Source of the DNA: Vreelandella rituensis | GTDB lineage: Bacteria > Pseudomonadota > Gammaproteobacteria > Pseudomonadales > Halomonadaceae | DNA length: 64,000 nucleotides | NCBI RefSeq assembly: GCF_003336665.1 | Contig: NZ_QPIJ01000001.1 | Span: 155,921 to 219,920, forward strand | Direction: 5' to 3' | Shown: one piece after another, positions 42,138 through 51,887 of the stretch | How the letters are laid out: each line of letters starts with the position of its first letter | Numbering within the stretch: position 1 is the first letter of the stretch | Notes under the pieces: model-generated | The model's input: the letters and a program-made list of their open reading frames with translations, nothing else | What the model was told of the DNA's origin: nothing | Database searches by the model: none | Made by a program: the position numbers and the translations under genes

Positions 42138-42434
42138 CTTCTCTTATCCCTGCCGGAGGGGGTGTGATAGGAGTATCTCACCCAGCTTTTGCAGGCTGCC
42201 GGTGAGTCGATCATGGTTTTTATGGGTTGGATGCATAGGGTTGCCCCTGGGTAGCGTGGGCGGCAGAGCGTGCCCAGCCTTAATGTGTATTGAGCGCGCA
42301 GACGTGCTGGTCTTACCGATGAATTATACCAAGTGACATAGTTGTTCAGGCAGATTTGCTACCCTTTTTGTAACATTCTTTTGTTATAGTGTATGCATGG
42401 GATTATCAACTTATCCAGCTCCATGAGGGCAATC

Positions 42435-42944
42435 ATGCTCGCCTACTCGCCACAACCCATCGACCTTCCTCTTGCGGATCACTCCTTGTTTGGCTGTAAC
42501 GTGCCAAGCGAAGCACCCTGCGACACCTTCTCGGTCAAGGAATCGGTGTATTTCGACTGCCTGCCCGCCCAGGCAATGCTCACCATCAACGAGATATTGC
42601 CGGTGCGTAACGCAATGGGGGCTATCGCTCGCACCCTTTACTCAGGCCCGGTACCGGCGCGGCTGATGCTGGAGGCGCTGACCAATCATCAGGCTTCCGG
42701 CAAGCAATACGAAATACTTGCGTGCGCACCCGGCCATGACACCTTCGAGTGCCGATTGATTGCCTATGGTCATCGCCCCTACAGAGCCGGTCACTCCTAT
42801 CAACCGCAACCCAGGCCGGATCTTGTTTTCAGCGGCTGGTATATCGAGCACCCCGATACCGGTGATGTAGAGACTCTATTCGACAGCCACCTGAGCATCG
42901 ACCTCGATCCCCGCGCCCCAAGTGAACGCTACCCGTCAGCCTGA
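42435..42944 (+). CDS. hypothetical protein, 169 aa
   Basis: ATG 42435 is preferred because GAGGG lies just upstream, and the earlier in-frame ATG 42393 falls in the likely promoter region (TATAGT). The protein is soluble, MLAYSPQPIDLPLADHSLFGCN..., with no recognisable motif. It precedes the chemoreceptor gene by 48 nt on the same strand. The stretch 42144-42434 holds no gene. Confidence 0.6.
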   Translation: MLAYSPQPIDLPLADHSLFGCNVPSEAPCDTFSVKESVYFDCLPAQAMLTINEILPVRNAMGAIARTLYSGPVPARLMLEALTNHQASGKQYEILACAPGHDTFECRLIAYGHRPYRAGHSYQPQPRPDLVFSGWYIEHPDTGDVETLFDSHLSIDLDPRAPSERYPSA

Positions 42945-42992
42945 GCCAAGGACGGATCAGCACAACAAAAACTCAGATCAAGGATTCCGGCA

Positions 42993-44717
42993 ATGCGAAA
43001 CAATGGCCCGGTCACGCAAATCGACCACCCGCTCGGCGAACATGATGTGCTTATCTCCAAGACCGACGAGAAAAGTCGTATCACCTACGCCAACCAGACT
43101 TTCATCGACATCAGTGGTTTCACCTACGATGAGTTGCATGGCGCCCCCCACAATATTGTGCGGCACCCTGACATTCCGCAGTCGGTGTTCGAGGATATGT
43201 GGCGTGACCTGCAGGGCGGCAGTTACTGGTCGGGGCTGGTCAAAAACCGCTGCAAGAACGGTGACCACTACTGGGTGCGGGCCAACGTGGTGCCCATGCG
43301 CGCCAATGGTCGCATCACAGGCTTTGTCTCGGTACGCGTCAAGCCCGAGCCGGGCGAGATCGACGCGGCGGAAACCATCTATCGAAACATCCGCGAAAAT
43401 AGCGGCCGCTACAAGGTCAAGCATGGCGCCCCGGTAGCGCAAAACCCGTTGCGTCGATTGTTCGAGATCAACCTGAGCAGCTCTCGGGTGCGGATGGCGG
43501 GGGCGGCCGCGTTTAACGTCGCCACCATCTTCGGCATCAGTTTTGCCGGGGCTGCGGCGCTATACAGTGCCGCCCCCGAGGCCAACAGCTGGCTGTGGCT
43601 GGGGGGCGCCGGTACGGCGGGCGGGCTGTTGATTGGTGCTCTGACCCTGATTGATGGCCTCCAGACCCGGCGTTTCATCCGCAGCGCCAATGATTTCTCG
43701 TTGCAGCTTGCCGCCGGCAACCTTGACGCCGTAGCGCCAGCCAGTGGGCGCGGCGACATGGACCGCGCACTATCCACCATGGGGTTCATGCGCAAGTCAC
43801 TTTCTGCGCTGATCGGCGATCTAAACAACCGCGTGGACAAGGTGCGCCCCTCCGTTGAAGACCTGGCGACCAGCAATGAGCAGATGGCCTCACGCATCGA
43901 GCAGCAGGCGGCTGCCGTTCAGCAGACTGCGGCAAGCACCGAGGAAATTTCCTCGACGGTCTCCCAGAGTGCGGAAAACGCCCAGCTTGCGAGTCAGGCA
44001 TCCGTGGGCAACGTGACAGAGGTGGATCGCGCTTCGGCGGTCATGACGTCGCTTGCCGAGGCCATGGAGCAGATCACCCAGCAGGCCGAGAACATGGCGG
44101 GCATGGTGAGCACCATCGATGCCATCGCGTTTCAGACCAATATCCTGGCCTTAAATGCCTCGGTGGAGGCGGCACGCGCCGGTGAACACGGGCGCGGCTT
44201 TGCCGTGGTGGCCCAGGAGGTCAGAAAGCTCGCCAGCCAGTCCGCCGAGGCGGCCCACCAGGTACAGGCGATGATCACTCAGTCGCGCCAGAGTATTCTG
44301 GGTGGCAAGATGCAGACCCGCGAAGCGGAAGACGCGATGCTTCGTATTCGCGAGGCAAGCCACCGTGTAAATGACCTGATGGATGAAATCCGCGCCGCCA
44401 CCAGCGAACAAAGTGATGGTGTGGCACAGATCAGTCAGGCGATATCGGAAATTGACCGAGGCACCCAGGAAAGTGCCACGAGCATGCAGACCTACAACCG
44501 ATCCGTCGCGCTGCTCAACGGCGAGGTATCCGCACTGGCCCACAGCGCTCGTGCCTTTCTCTCCGATACCGAGGCACTGCGCGCTGCCAATACCCAGGCG
44601 ACAACGCCCAAAGCAACGCCCAAGAGCCGCGCCCTGCCCCGCACGGCCGCCAACGGCCGGGTGCCGGCGCCCTCGCCCCTGCTGGCGGCGGGCGACGATA
44701 CTTGGGAGACGTTTTAA
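42993..44717 (+). CDS. aer: Aer-like PAS chemoreceptor, 574 aa
   Basis: The PAS domain (residues about 15-120) has [33 protein letters not shown] and [22 protein letters not shown], the Aer-type FAD-binding PAS sequence. Two membrane segments follow near residues 175-225, then the methyl-accepting signalling domain with the hairpin tip [40 protein letters not shown]. The C-terminal TWETF is a CheR-tethering pentapeptide like NWETF. It should bind the host chemotaxis array and report redox or oxygen. AAGGA precedes the ATG. Confidence 0.92.
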   Translation: MRNNGPVTQIDHPLGEHDVLISKTDEKSRITYANQTFIDISGFTYDELHGAPHNIVRHPDIPQSVFEDMWRDLQGGSYWSGLVKNRCKNGDHYWVRANVVPMRANGRITGFVSVRVKPEPGEIDAAETIYRNIRENSGRYKVKHGAPVAQNPLRRLFEINLSSSRVRMAGAAAFNVATIFGISFAGAAALYSAAPEANSWLWLGGAGTAGGLLIGALTLIDGLQTRRFIRSANDFSLQLAAGNLDAVAPASGRGDMDRALSTMGFMRKSLSALIGDLNNRVDKVRPSVEDLATSNEQMASRIEQQAAAVQQTAASTEEISSTVSQSAENAQLASQASVGNVTEVDRASAVMTSLAEAMEQITQQAENMAGMVSTIDAIAFQTNILALNASVEAARAGEHGRGFAVVAQEVRKLASQSAEAAHQVQAMITQSRQSILGGKMQTREAEDAMLRIREASHRVNDLMDEIRAATSEQSDGVAQISQAISEIDRGTQESATSMQTYNRSVALLNGEVSALAHSARAFLSDTEALRAANTQATTPKATPKSRALPRTAANGRVPAPSPLLAAGDDTWETF

Positions 44718-44837
44718 CCAGGACAAGAACGGCCTCATCGGTCGTTCTCCCCATTACCAGCAGCATACCAACCCGTCGCACATTTTACCTAAGCGACCGC
44801 CGCCACAAGAAACGGCCATTGCAAGGAGATACACTCT

Positions 44838-45335
44838 ATGACCTTTGTATCGGTTTCCACCTTACGGGGGAGCGGTCCAACCGCTGAATCCGAAGCCATT
44901 GCACAAGCTCTCACCCTTCACTGTCATAAATGCAGTGGCGACAAACGGGCGCTGGAGATTTGCGTAGGCGCCAAACTCGCGGAGTCGCTGCGCTTTCAGG
45001 ACGGGGATCGCATTGACATTTTGTTTGATCAACAGGCGCGTAAAGCTAAATTGGTACGCGTTACTCATAACGGTTGGACGCTGCGCCAAGTTTCACGTAA
45101 TCGCCTGCGGACATCGGTCACGCTGTGCCCCGGCATGCCGTCTGTGAGCCAGCGCCTTGAGTGTGATGGCATCACCCGCACGCCGGATGGATGTGTCTTT
45201 GATTTGCCCGAGAGCACGGTTTTTGTGGGCGAAGAAGCGTTGCCGGCGGTAGGCGAGACAGACGCGCCTTCGGAGCAGAACGCCACGCTCGGCGGCGTCA
45301 CGGATGCGTCACCCGAACCGGCGTCTGCCACTTAG
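44838..45335 (+). CDS. hypothetical protein, 165 aa
   Basis: It starts with GCAAGGAG upstream. The N-terminal 120 residues look globular, with ICVGAKLAESLRFQDGDRIDILFD suggestive of a small swapped-hairpin or AbrB-like barrel, and the tail is acidic and Ala/Pro-rich. No family is recognised with confidence. Confidence 0.6.
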   Translation: MTFVSVSTLRGSGPTAESEAIAQALTLHCHKCSGDKRALEICVGAKLAESLRFQDGDRIDILFDQQARKAKLVRVTHNGWTLRQVSRNRLRTSVTLCPGMPSVSQRLECDGITRTPDGCVFDLPESTVFVGEEALPAVGETDAPSEQNATLGGVTDASPEPASAT

Positions 45336-45538
45336 GGGCGGGCGGTCATCAGGCAGGACTGCCCCGCCGGGATATATCCGCTGACGTTGCCGGATGGGAG
45401 TCTTTCTGAAGCTTCTTCATCAAGTAATCCGTTATTTAGCGGTTTCGAAGTGGCATTTGCACAACAGCTAAATAGCATTTCTGTATTATAGAGGGTGAGG
45501 GTTGGCCCTTACTCAAACCGACAAAAGAGGCACTAACG

Positions 45539-45817
45539 ATGCGCAAAAAATCCGATCTAATCGATGCACTTGCTGAAAAGACCGGCGCGACCAAGGCCGA
45601 TGCAAAGGCTATCCTGGACGCCCTTCCCGAGATCGTGGCAACGGCGTTAAGAGAAGATGGTGAGATTGTCTTGCCGGGTATCGGCACATTGAAAAAGACC
45701 CAACGCGCAGCGCGCTCAGGGCGCAATCCGCAAACCGGTGAAGCCTTGGAGATTGCCGCGTCAACGTCGGCATCGCTCAAGGTGACCAAGCCCCTCAAGG
45801 ATGCTATTTCCGCCTGA
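45539..45817 (+). CDS. hup: HU-family DNA-binding protein, 92 aa
   Basis: The sequence follows HU/IHF: MRKKSDLIDALAEKTGATKADAKAILDALPEIVATAL, then GEIVLPGIGTLKKTQRAARSGRNPQTGEALEIAAS, where the RxGRNPQTGE beta-arm with its proline is intact. Length is standard. It compacts and bends DNA. AGAGG lies upstream of the ATG. A strong terminator follows. Confidence 0.93.
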   Translation: MRKKSDLIDALAEKTGATKADAKAILDALPEIVATALREDGEIVLPGIGTLKKTQRAARSGRNPQTGEALEIAASTSASLKVTKPLKDAISA

Positions 45818-45837
45818 GCCCCTCCAGACATTAAAAA

Positions 45838-45870
45838 GATGCCCGCAGCGTTGCTGCGGGCATCTTTATT
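45838..45870. terminator. bidirectional terminator
   Basis: A 12-bp stem (GATGCCCGCAGC / GCTGCGGGCATC, GTT loop) is followed by TTTATTT on the plus strand and by a T-run on the minus strand. It sits between the convergent HU gene and the gene ending at 45871. Confidence 0.9.
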
Positions 45871-46113
45871 TCAGCGGGACAGAAAACCCTGTCTGGCAAG
45901 CGCCACCACATCCCCGCTGTCTACCCTAAAGTCCTTGCAGAGTGTCAGCAGCTGCGCCGTAAACGCTTCATCCATCGAGGCTGCCTGTACTTCTGCTTCA
46001 GCTTCGGCTTCCTGGTGCGCCAAGGCCTGTTTGTCGGCCTGTTGCTTTTCCGCGTCACGCAGCATCTTGCCTAGTTCGGCATCGATATCCCATTTCTGCT
46101 TAATATTGAGCAT
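45871..46113 (-). CDS. small helical protein, 80 aa
   Basis: MLNIKQKWDIDAELGKMLRDAEKQQADKQALAHQEAEAEAEV suggests a coiled coil, followed by a short C-terminal helix DFRVDSGDVVALARQGF. It is downstream of the pilus operon on the same strand, about 100 nt away. The function is unknown. Confidence 0.55.
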   Translation of the reverse strand: MLNIKQKWDIDAELGKMLRDAEKQQADKQALAHQEAEAEAEVQAASMDEAFTAQLLTLCKDFRVDSGDVVALARQGFLSR

Positions 46114-46212
46114 GGTTCTGGTTTTCGCCTCTTGTCACGGCTGGCGGCCCTTTCGCCAACCATGAAATCCTCTCCCGTATGCAGCATCCGTCTACTTTCC
46201 CAAGCATACTGC

Positions 46213-47382
46213 CTATAGCAAGCCTTCAAGGGCCTGAATGGAAGGCAGTGCTGTGAAACAGAACAACAGAAAGCCTGCCATCGCCATCATGAATAATCCG
46301 AAGACTTGCAGCAAGGGCGCAACGACACGTAAGGCGCGAATATAATCCTCTTTCTTACCGTTGGCGACCTCTCGCAAGGCAACGGCGATATCCGCCCGGT
46401 TCTGGGACGTTGCCAGCGCCGCCTTGTCGATTGCATTGATATGCGTCATGGCATCCGGCCAGTTTCCATCGTCCGTTTCAATTCGAGTGAGGGCGCGCTG
46501 CAGATCCTTTTGCATTTCGCCTTTGGGCGACGTCTGCATAGCCACTCGAAGGGCATCATCGATACGGATGCCGGAGCCGATCAGGCGCGAGACAGTATAA
46601 AACAGGATGTAATGCTTTTTATTCAAGGCGATCTTTCGGTAAAGCGGAATACGAAGGGTAATCCGATCGGAAAGGCCGGGGTTTAGTGGGCGCAATACAT
46701 GGGACACAAGCCAAACTCCCAGTGCCGACAACAGGGTCACTCCAATCACCCCGCCCATGAGGTTGGAGAGCATCACCACCCAGCCGATATCAATGGCCTC
46801 GGACGTTGCTATGAAGCCACTGTTCATGAAGTAAGGCGCGAAGATGTAGCTGGTACAGAATATCAGGGTTGAACCGAAGCCGAAGTTGAGCAGCGCATAC
46901 CAGAGCCCTTCGCTGCTGACCCGCTTGACCTGTTCCATTTCCTTCTCGAAGGTGACGGTCTCGCTCAGGGCCTCATGGAACTTGCCCGAGCGCATGCCGG
47001 CCTCAACCAGCGCCACCGTGGTTTCGGGAAAGTCCGGAAGGCTGCGCAACGCCTCATAGAAATCCATCCCGCTCTGAAGCTCCCGGTTTAGCGTGGTCGC
47101 CACCCTACGCACCGCCCCACTGTATACCTGGCCAAGGGTCTCGAGGGCTTCCTCAAGCGGCACCTTGGAGGCGAGCATCATGGCCAGCTTCTCAAGAAAC
47201 TCAATGCGCAGTCGCGGGGTGAGCTTGGCCTTGTCGAGGTTTTTCGATCCTCTCGGGCGATAGACACGAATGACCCGACCGTCATGCCTGGCCAGGTGGG
47301 CGGCTTGCTCAGAATCGCTGGCGATCACCGTCCTCTTGCTAAGGCCCTGCTCCCCCATCACCTTGACGCAATACTCACGCAT
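46213..47382 (-). CDS. type IV pilus/T2SS inner-membrane protein (GspF/PilR-like), 389 aa
   Basis: The product contains two GspF repeats: LRIEFLEKLAMMLASKVPLEEALETLG...MDFYEALRSLPDFPETTVALVEAGMRSGKFHEAL, and later KKHYILFYTVSRLIGSGIRIDDALRVAM. Three hydrophobic segments lie at the expected places (FGFGSTLIFCTSYIFAPYF, GVIGVTLLSALGVWLVSHV, LLQVFGLFMMAMAGFLLFCF). It is the platform protein for the pilus motor. Its ATG overlaps the end of the ATPase gene by 8 nt. Confidence 0.88.
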   Translation of the reverse strand: MREYCVKVMGEQGLSKRTVIASDSEQAAHLARHDGRVIRVYRPRGSKNLDKAKLTPRLRIEFLEKLAMMLASKVPLEEALETLGQVYSGAVRRVATTLNRELQSGMDFYEALRSLPDFPETTVALVEAGMRSGKFHEALSETVTFEKEMEQVKRVSSEGLWYALLNFGFGSTLIFCTSYIFAPYFMNSGFIATSEAIDIGWVVMLSNLMGGVIGVTLLSALGVWLVSHVLRPLNPGLSDRITLRIPLYRKIALNKKHYILFYTVSRLIGSGIRIDDALRVAMQTSPKGEMQKDLQRALTRIETDDGNWPDAMTHINAIDKAALATSQNRADIAVALREVANGKKEDYIRALRVVAPLLQVFGLFMMAMAGFLLFCFTALPSIQALEGLL

Positions 47383-48955
47383 AAGGGTTCCCCAGCTCCA
47401 GCTCGCTGTATCCTCGCTTGATAAGCGCCTGGCGGCCAGGCTCTCCAAACACCCTGATCACTTCGTCGGGTCGCGTGACACCGGCTGCCGCCTTTTCAAC
47501 GGCATCCTCAATGATGGTGGGCCAGTGCTTCTCGCCCTCGATGGCCCGATCCACTTGCACCGGGTCATCGAAATAGGCGATCTCGGACACCACCGCTCGC
47601 TTGGCATAGCCGGAGTCCAGGCACTCCATACAGCCGCGGCCCCCGCAGGGGGTACAGAGGGTTCGCACCAGCCGCTGAATGAGCACCGACTTGACCAGAG
47701 TGCGAATTTCCTTGGCCTCGATGCCCATGTCGCGCAGGTGCGCAAAGGCCCCGGCGATATTGTCGGCGTGCAGGGTCCCGATCACCAGGTGGCCAGTTTC
47801 GGCTGCCCGAATGGCCTGCTTTGCCGTGCCGAGTTCACGCATTTCTCCGACCACGATGATATCGGGGTCACAGCGCAGCAGGGCCTTGACGCCGCTTGTG
47901 AAGTCCAGGCCGATGGCATAGTTGATGTTGGTCTGGGTGACGAAGGGAATGCGGTACTCGACGGGATCTTCCAAAGTGTTAATCGTATGCCCGAAGCGGT
48001 CCAGTTCGCGGATCGTTGCGTTGAGCGTGGTGGTTTTGCCCGAGCCGGTGGGGCCGCAGACCAGGCAGATGCCCGAGGAATTGGAGATGCCCTTGCGCCA
48101 CTGCTCGATATTAGCGATACCCAGTGCCTTCAGGCTTGGCTGGGAGCTGTCCGGGTCGAGCAGGCGCACGACAATCTTCTCGCCGTCGATGGTCGGCATG
48201 GTGGCAACCCGCAGATCGATCATCCGTGAATCGTGTTCGACCTGGTAGCTGCCGTCCTGGGGGTTGAGGCGATCGGAAATATCCACGTTGGCTTTGATCT
48301 TGATCGAGGTGGCAAGCTTGCGGTACTCCTCGAGGGTGCCTTCGTGAAAATGCTCTGTCATCCCCAGGCGGCGAATGAAGATCGAATAGGTTTTGGGACG
48401 CGGCTCGATGTGGATGTCGGACACTTCGGCGATCAGCGCCTCGCGCAACAGCTTCTCGGCAAAGCTGCTCTGCTGGCTCAGCATGGTTTCAAGCTTGTTG
48501 AGGTATAGGTCGATCTCCTGGATGCTCACGGAGCTAAAGCGCAGTCTGCGCCCCGGGTAATACGGCTTGAGCGCGTGGCGGACCCACTCTTCATCGGAGA
48601 GGCTTGCCACGAATACGGCATCACGGTCCTCGACCAGCACCATCGTACTGGTCTCGAGCAACAGCTCCGGCGGACAGCGGGTGATCAGGGTGCTCTCGTA
48701 GGAAAGTTCCTTGATGTCCTGGTCGCGGATCGTCTCGATCATCACCTTTTGGGTGATGAAGCCATTCTGAATCAGGATTTTTCCCAGGCGCTCCTGGGTG
48801 ATGCGCTGTTCGGCCAGGGAGACCTTGAGCATCATCTCCGTGATCTCGCCCCGCGCCAGCAGAATATCACCGAGCTTTTGCTTGGCGGTCCCCGGATTGG
48901 TTACCGGCATCGGGATGCTGCTGTCCTGCAGCGCTGACTCTGTGAGGGTCGCCAT
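47375..48955 (-). CDS. type IV pilus assembly ATPase (GspE/PilB/PilQ-like), 526 aa
   Basis: The N-terminal MshEN-like region LGDILLARGEITEMMLKVSLAEQ...LGKILIQNGFI is followed by the ATPase core with Walker A VCGPTGSGKTTTLNA (near residue 303), Asp box NTLEDPVEYRI, Walker B PDIIVVGEMRE and His box GTLHADN. The zinc-binding CTPCGGRGCMEC is present. It powers pilin extrusion and probably serves a conjugation-associated thin pilus of the IncI1 PilQ type. Confidence 0.92.
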   Translation of the reverse strand: MATLTESALQDSSIPMPVTNPGTAKQKLGDILLARGEITEMMLKVSLAEQRITQERLGKILIQNGFITQKVMIETIRDQDIKELSYESTLITRCPPELLLETSTMVLVEDRDAVFVASLSDEEWVRHALKPYYPGRRLRFSSVSIQEIDLYLNKLETMLSQQSSFAEKLLREALIAEVSDIHIEPRPKTYSIFIRRLGMTEHFHEGTLEEYRKLATSIKIKANVDISDRLNPQDGSYQVEHDSRMIDLRVATMPTIDGEKIVVRLLDPDSSQPSLKALGIANIEQWRKGISNSSGICLVCGPTGSGKTTTLNATIRELDRFGHTINTLEDPVEYRIPFVTQTNINYAIGLDFTSGVKALLRCDPDIIVVGEMRELGTAKQAIRAAETGHLVIGTLHADNIAGAFAHLRDMGIEAKEIRTLVKSVLIQRLVRTLCTPCGGRGCMECLDSGYAKRAVVSEIAYFDDPVQVDRAIEGEKHWPTIIEDAVEKAAAGVTRPDEVIRVFGEPGRQALIKRGYSELELGNPYA

Positions 48956-48957
48956 GG

Positions 48958-49341
48958 TTAAGGTGTCCGTGAGAGCGTCATCTGAAGAAGGTCGCCGCCG
49001 CAGTCCTCGCCGGCACAGAATGTCGCGACCTCATAACCAACGCACTGCTCGACGATGAGGCTGCTGGCGAGGATGCCTTCGCGCAGCGTGGGTGCCTCGG
49101 CAAGGCTGATGGCGAGTTGACCACCCGGTTCTGGGGTCAACTCGCCGCCCAAGGCGGCGGCGCTTTCCAGGCAGTTGCGTGCCAGGGCGCTTCCCGCGAC
49201 CGGCTCGGCCATCAAGCCGAAGCCGTAGAGTTGCGCCACGCCCAGGCCACCCAGGGCAATGCCGCCAACGAGAAGGCCTAGCGCTGTCCAGCGTGCGGTG
49301 CGGGACTCACGATTGATGCGCGCCTTGCTTGGAGAAATCAT
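48958..49341 (-). CDS. pilus-operon membrane protein, 127 aa
   Basis: One N-terminal membrane helix (WTALGLLVGGIALGGLGVAQLY) is followed by a periplasmic domain with cysteines (NCLES, QCVGY, CAGEDCGGD) that could form disulfides. Its start overlaps the upstream gene in an ATGA. It may play the role of a PilP/PilO-like alignment protein, which is inference from context. Confidence 0.6.
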   Translation of the reverse strand: MISPSKARINRESRTARWTALGLLVGGIALGGLGVAQLYGFGLMAEPVAGSALARNCLESAAALGGELTPEPGGQLAISLAEAPTLREGILASSLIVEQCVGYEVATFCAGEDCGGDLLQMTLSRTP

Positions 49342-50255
49342 GAACCCTCTCCTTCTATTGCCAGCCGATGAATCTCGGGAGGACTTTTTTCTGGGGTAAG
49401 CCTCTCGGTTAAGTCAGCGGGTTCATTGATTTTAAAATCGCCTCTGGTTAGATCAGATTGACGGTCGGCCTTTCTTATTAACTCTATAGTTGAGTCGCCG
49501 TCCGTTATCGTTTTGACCTCCATTTCGGTCCAGGTGCCATTGGCGTTGCGATGGTAGTCAGTGATTTCACGCTCGGCGGCGCCATCCGCGGTTGTCTCGA
49601 TCACGGCACGCCACCCATGTCTGAAGGGGTCGTTGATTCGCCGGATGCTGACCAGGGTGCCCTGCTCGATGGCCGACAGCGCCTGTTCTAAGTGAACGAT
49701 GGGCAAATGCGCCGACGCCTCGGGACCGGCAAAGCGTTCGGCATATATCTCGCCAAGGTGGTTGGCATCAGGGGTCAGGGCCGCCTGATTCAGCACTCCT
49801 GCCCCGAGCACCAGGGCACCGGCCAGAAAGACGATGCGGCCTGCATTGGTCATTGCCCCTGAGGAGGAGGTATGCCGCGTCATGCGCGGACCGCTTTTCA
49901 CCAGGCCGTCAACATCAATGGGGTGTTCGTCGTCGCTGGCAAGCCACAGGCAGAACAGGTCGCCGTTACTTCGTCGCCAGATCTTTACCTGCCGCTCTTC
50001 GGTGGCCAGGGTAATATCATCGCGGTCTTCGCCAAGCGCTTGCAGGATCGATGGCAAATAAGCCCGCCCCTCGCCGCCTTGCTGGATTTCATAATGCACC
50101 CCCACGCCCTTTTCGACTTTCAGGTAGAAGCGGCAGATTTCCGGCGCATCAAAATAGCGATCGATCATGCTTTTCGCTATCGCACGGGCATCGGCGCGTG
50201 ATCCGCGGCAGGTGCCGACGATCAGTTTAATGGCGGCGACTTTCTGACAGGTCAT
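49338..50255 (-). CDS. pilus-operon membrane protein, 305 aa
   Basis: The N-terminal 130 residues are cytoplasmic-looking. One membrane segment (AGRIVFLAGALVLGAGVLNQAAL, residues about 137-160) leads to a periplasmic C-terminal domain. This bitopic layout resembles PilN/PilO- or PilL-like assembly proteins of thin pili, but no clear family signature is visible. It overlaps the next gene by 4 nt. Confidence 0.6.
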   Translation of the reverse strand: MTCQKVAAIKLIVGTCRGSRADARAIAKSMIDRYFDAPEICRFYLKVEKGVGVHYEIQQGGEGRAYLPSILQALGEDRDDITLATEERQVKIWRRSNGDLFCLWLASDDEHPIDVDGLVKSGPRMTRHTSSSGAMTNAGRIVFLAGALVLGAGVLNQAALTPDANHLGEIYAERFAGPEASAHLPIVHLEQALSAIEQGTLVSIRRINDPFRHGWRAVIETTADGAAEREITDYHRNANGTWTEMEVKTITDGDSTIELIRKADRQSDLTRGDFKINEPADLTERLTPEKSPPEIHRLAIEGEGS

Positions 50256-50276
50256 GTCGGTACCTCAAGGTGGAAA

Positions 50277-50798
50277 TCACTGGTCATTCAAGCGATAGAC
50301 AATCGCCCAGTGCCCATCTGGGGTCAGATCGCCACTGGGCATGGGGGTCGCGCAGTCATCGGTGAGAAACACCTGATTGATGGGGGCGCGTTGCTCGAAG
50401 CGCTGGGCGGCGTTCATCAGGGCGGCGTTGCCGGTGCCCTCGATGCAAAACCGCTGGCCGGTGGCTTCGGTGTGGTAGTCAAGCGTGAAGTCGGCTGGAA
50501 AGCGCGGCTCGAAGGTGTAGGCATCGAACAGGGTTTGGCGCCAGCCGTCCGCCGGCAACAGTCCCTTGTCCTGCAGGACAAAGGCCGGGCATTCGGCATC
50601 GCGGGTCGCCACGGCGCAGGTGAAGCGCTGATGATCGCGGCGATAGTGCTGCCAGGCCTGATCCAGTTGGTGAAAGCCGTCACCAAGCTGGGATGCCAGC
50701 TGGCGTTCGAGAATATTCAACTTGGAGACGTAACTGACGCTCACCCCGAGCGAGGCTGATGCCAGCATGATGGCTATCACCACTTGCGCCAGCCCCAT
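50277..50798 (-). CDS. pseudopilin-like pilus protein, 173 aa
   Basis: The N-terminal helix MGLAQVVIAIMLASASLGVSVSYV resembles a prepilin helix with an almost absent leader (MG only), as does the gene at 51069. The rest holds four cysteines typical of minor pilins. Its start forms a TAATG overlap with the upstream small gene. Confidence 0.6.
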   Translation of the reverse strand: MGLAQVVIAIMLASASLGVSVSYVSKLNILERQLASQLGDGFHQLDQAWQHYRRDHQRFTCAVATRDAECPAFVLQDKGLLPADGWRQTLFDAYTFEPRFPADFTLDYHTEATGQRFCIEGTGNAALMNAAQRFEQRAPINQVFLTDDCATPMPSGDLTPDGHWAIVYRLNDQ

Positions 50799-51016
50799 TA
50801 GAGGTTCGCCTTGAAGCGCTGGCGCAGCAATTTCAGGGTAATGGCACTGGAGAGGCGGGCTGTCACCCCGGTCACGGCCAACCCTAGCTGGGCGACACCA
50901 CCCAGAAGCAGCGACCAGCTCCAGAGGCCGTTGTCGAACGTGGCCACCGCGTAGGCGATCACGCCCAGGCCGATGATTGATTCGATCCAGCAGTGCAGGC
51001 GTTTATGGTTAGGCAT
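50798..51016 (-). CDS. small membrane protein in the pilus operon, 72 aa
   Basis: ATG 51016 gives MPNHKRLHCWIESIIGLGVIAYAVATFDNGLWSWSLLLGGVAQLGLAVTG, two hydrophobic helices with a basic C terminus. The longer upstream frame is rejected because it overlaps the pilin gene in another frame. It could be a small assembly factor. Confidence 0.6.
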   Translation of the reverse strand: MPNHKRLHCWIESIIGLGVIAYAVATFDNGLWSWSLLLGGVAQLGLAVTGVTARLSSAITLKLLRQRFKANL

Positions 51017-51068
51017 GGGTAACGGGTCTGGTGACGGGGCTGGCCAGCGCCAGCCCGAGTGGATGGGA

Positions 51069-51539
51069 CTAGCGGCGGTAGTAGACGTACTCATTGTTGA
51101 TGCCATCGCCGTAGCAGCCCTGGATAGGACCGGCGAGGGCCGCATCGGCATTGGGGGCGATGTCTTCCGGCAGCGGGTTAGTGGTACCCAGTGCTTGCAG
51201 GCATACCTTTTCTGGCACGCCGGGAGAGGTCTGGAGAACGAATCTTGGCTTGACCGTACCGATGGTGGCCATCTCCCACTCGACGTCATCGATCCCGGTA
51301 TCCGGGGTCGTTGTCAGCAGGAAGCTGTTGACCAGATCCTCGATAGTGCTTGGGCTGCGACCGCTGTGCATGGCCTGATAAACGTTACTGGCATCCTTGA
51401 GCTCCTGCCCTTGATACGACAGGGTGGCGGCGGTGGCCATGGCGTCACCTTCAAAGAAAACACCGGAGAGGTAAGACACGAAAATGCCGCCTAAAACCGA
51501 CGACAGCAAGATGGCAATGATAAGACTGGGTAGACCCAT
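51069..51539 (-). CDS. type IV pilin-like protein, 156 aa
   Basis: The N terminus MGLPSLIIAILLSSVLGGIFVSYL is a prepilin-like hydrophobic helix directly after MG, without the usual basic leader and without the Glu5 of classical pilins. The globular part ends with paired cysteines (KVCLQALG, QGCYGDG). It is first in the pilus operon, the position of the major pilin in many thin-pilus systems. The upstream gap 51540-51887 has no gene but several G/C-rich repeats such as GGCTGTCTGGC (near 51714 and 51738). Confidence 0.65.
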   Translation of the reverse strand: MGLPSLIIAILLSSVLGGIFVSYLSGVFFEGDAMATAATLSYQGQELKDASNVYQAMHSGRSPSTIEDLVNSFLLTTTPDTGIDDVEWEMATIGTVKPRFVLQTSPGVPEKVCLQALGTTNPLPEDIAPNADAALAGPIQGCYGDGINNEYVYYRR

Positions 51540-51887
51540 GGGGCGTTCTCCCTTATGGCGGTGACTTTATGGGTGGCGTGGTGACGAGGGTGGTGCGCGA
51601 CAAACACCCATGACCAGGGAAGCCCCCTTGGGCTTGGCGATCATGGGCATAGTGCAAATGGGGAGTCGGGCATAGGGCGGCCAACCCCCCGATGAATCCA
51701 GCATATTCAGCGGGCTGTCTGGCCGGGTGACGGAGGGCTGTCTGGCGGGCAGTCCCGGTCATGTGTCTAGGCGGCATTCAGCATCCAATCAATGTTCAAG
51801 TATTAACACCATAATACCATAATTGAGAATGCTGAATGTGGCGGGCGATGGCCCTTGCTCGGTATCTCCGGCGACGGCAGGACGCCG

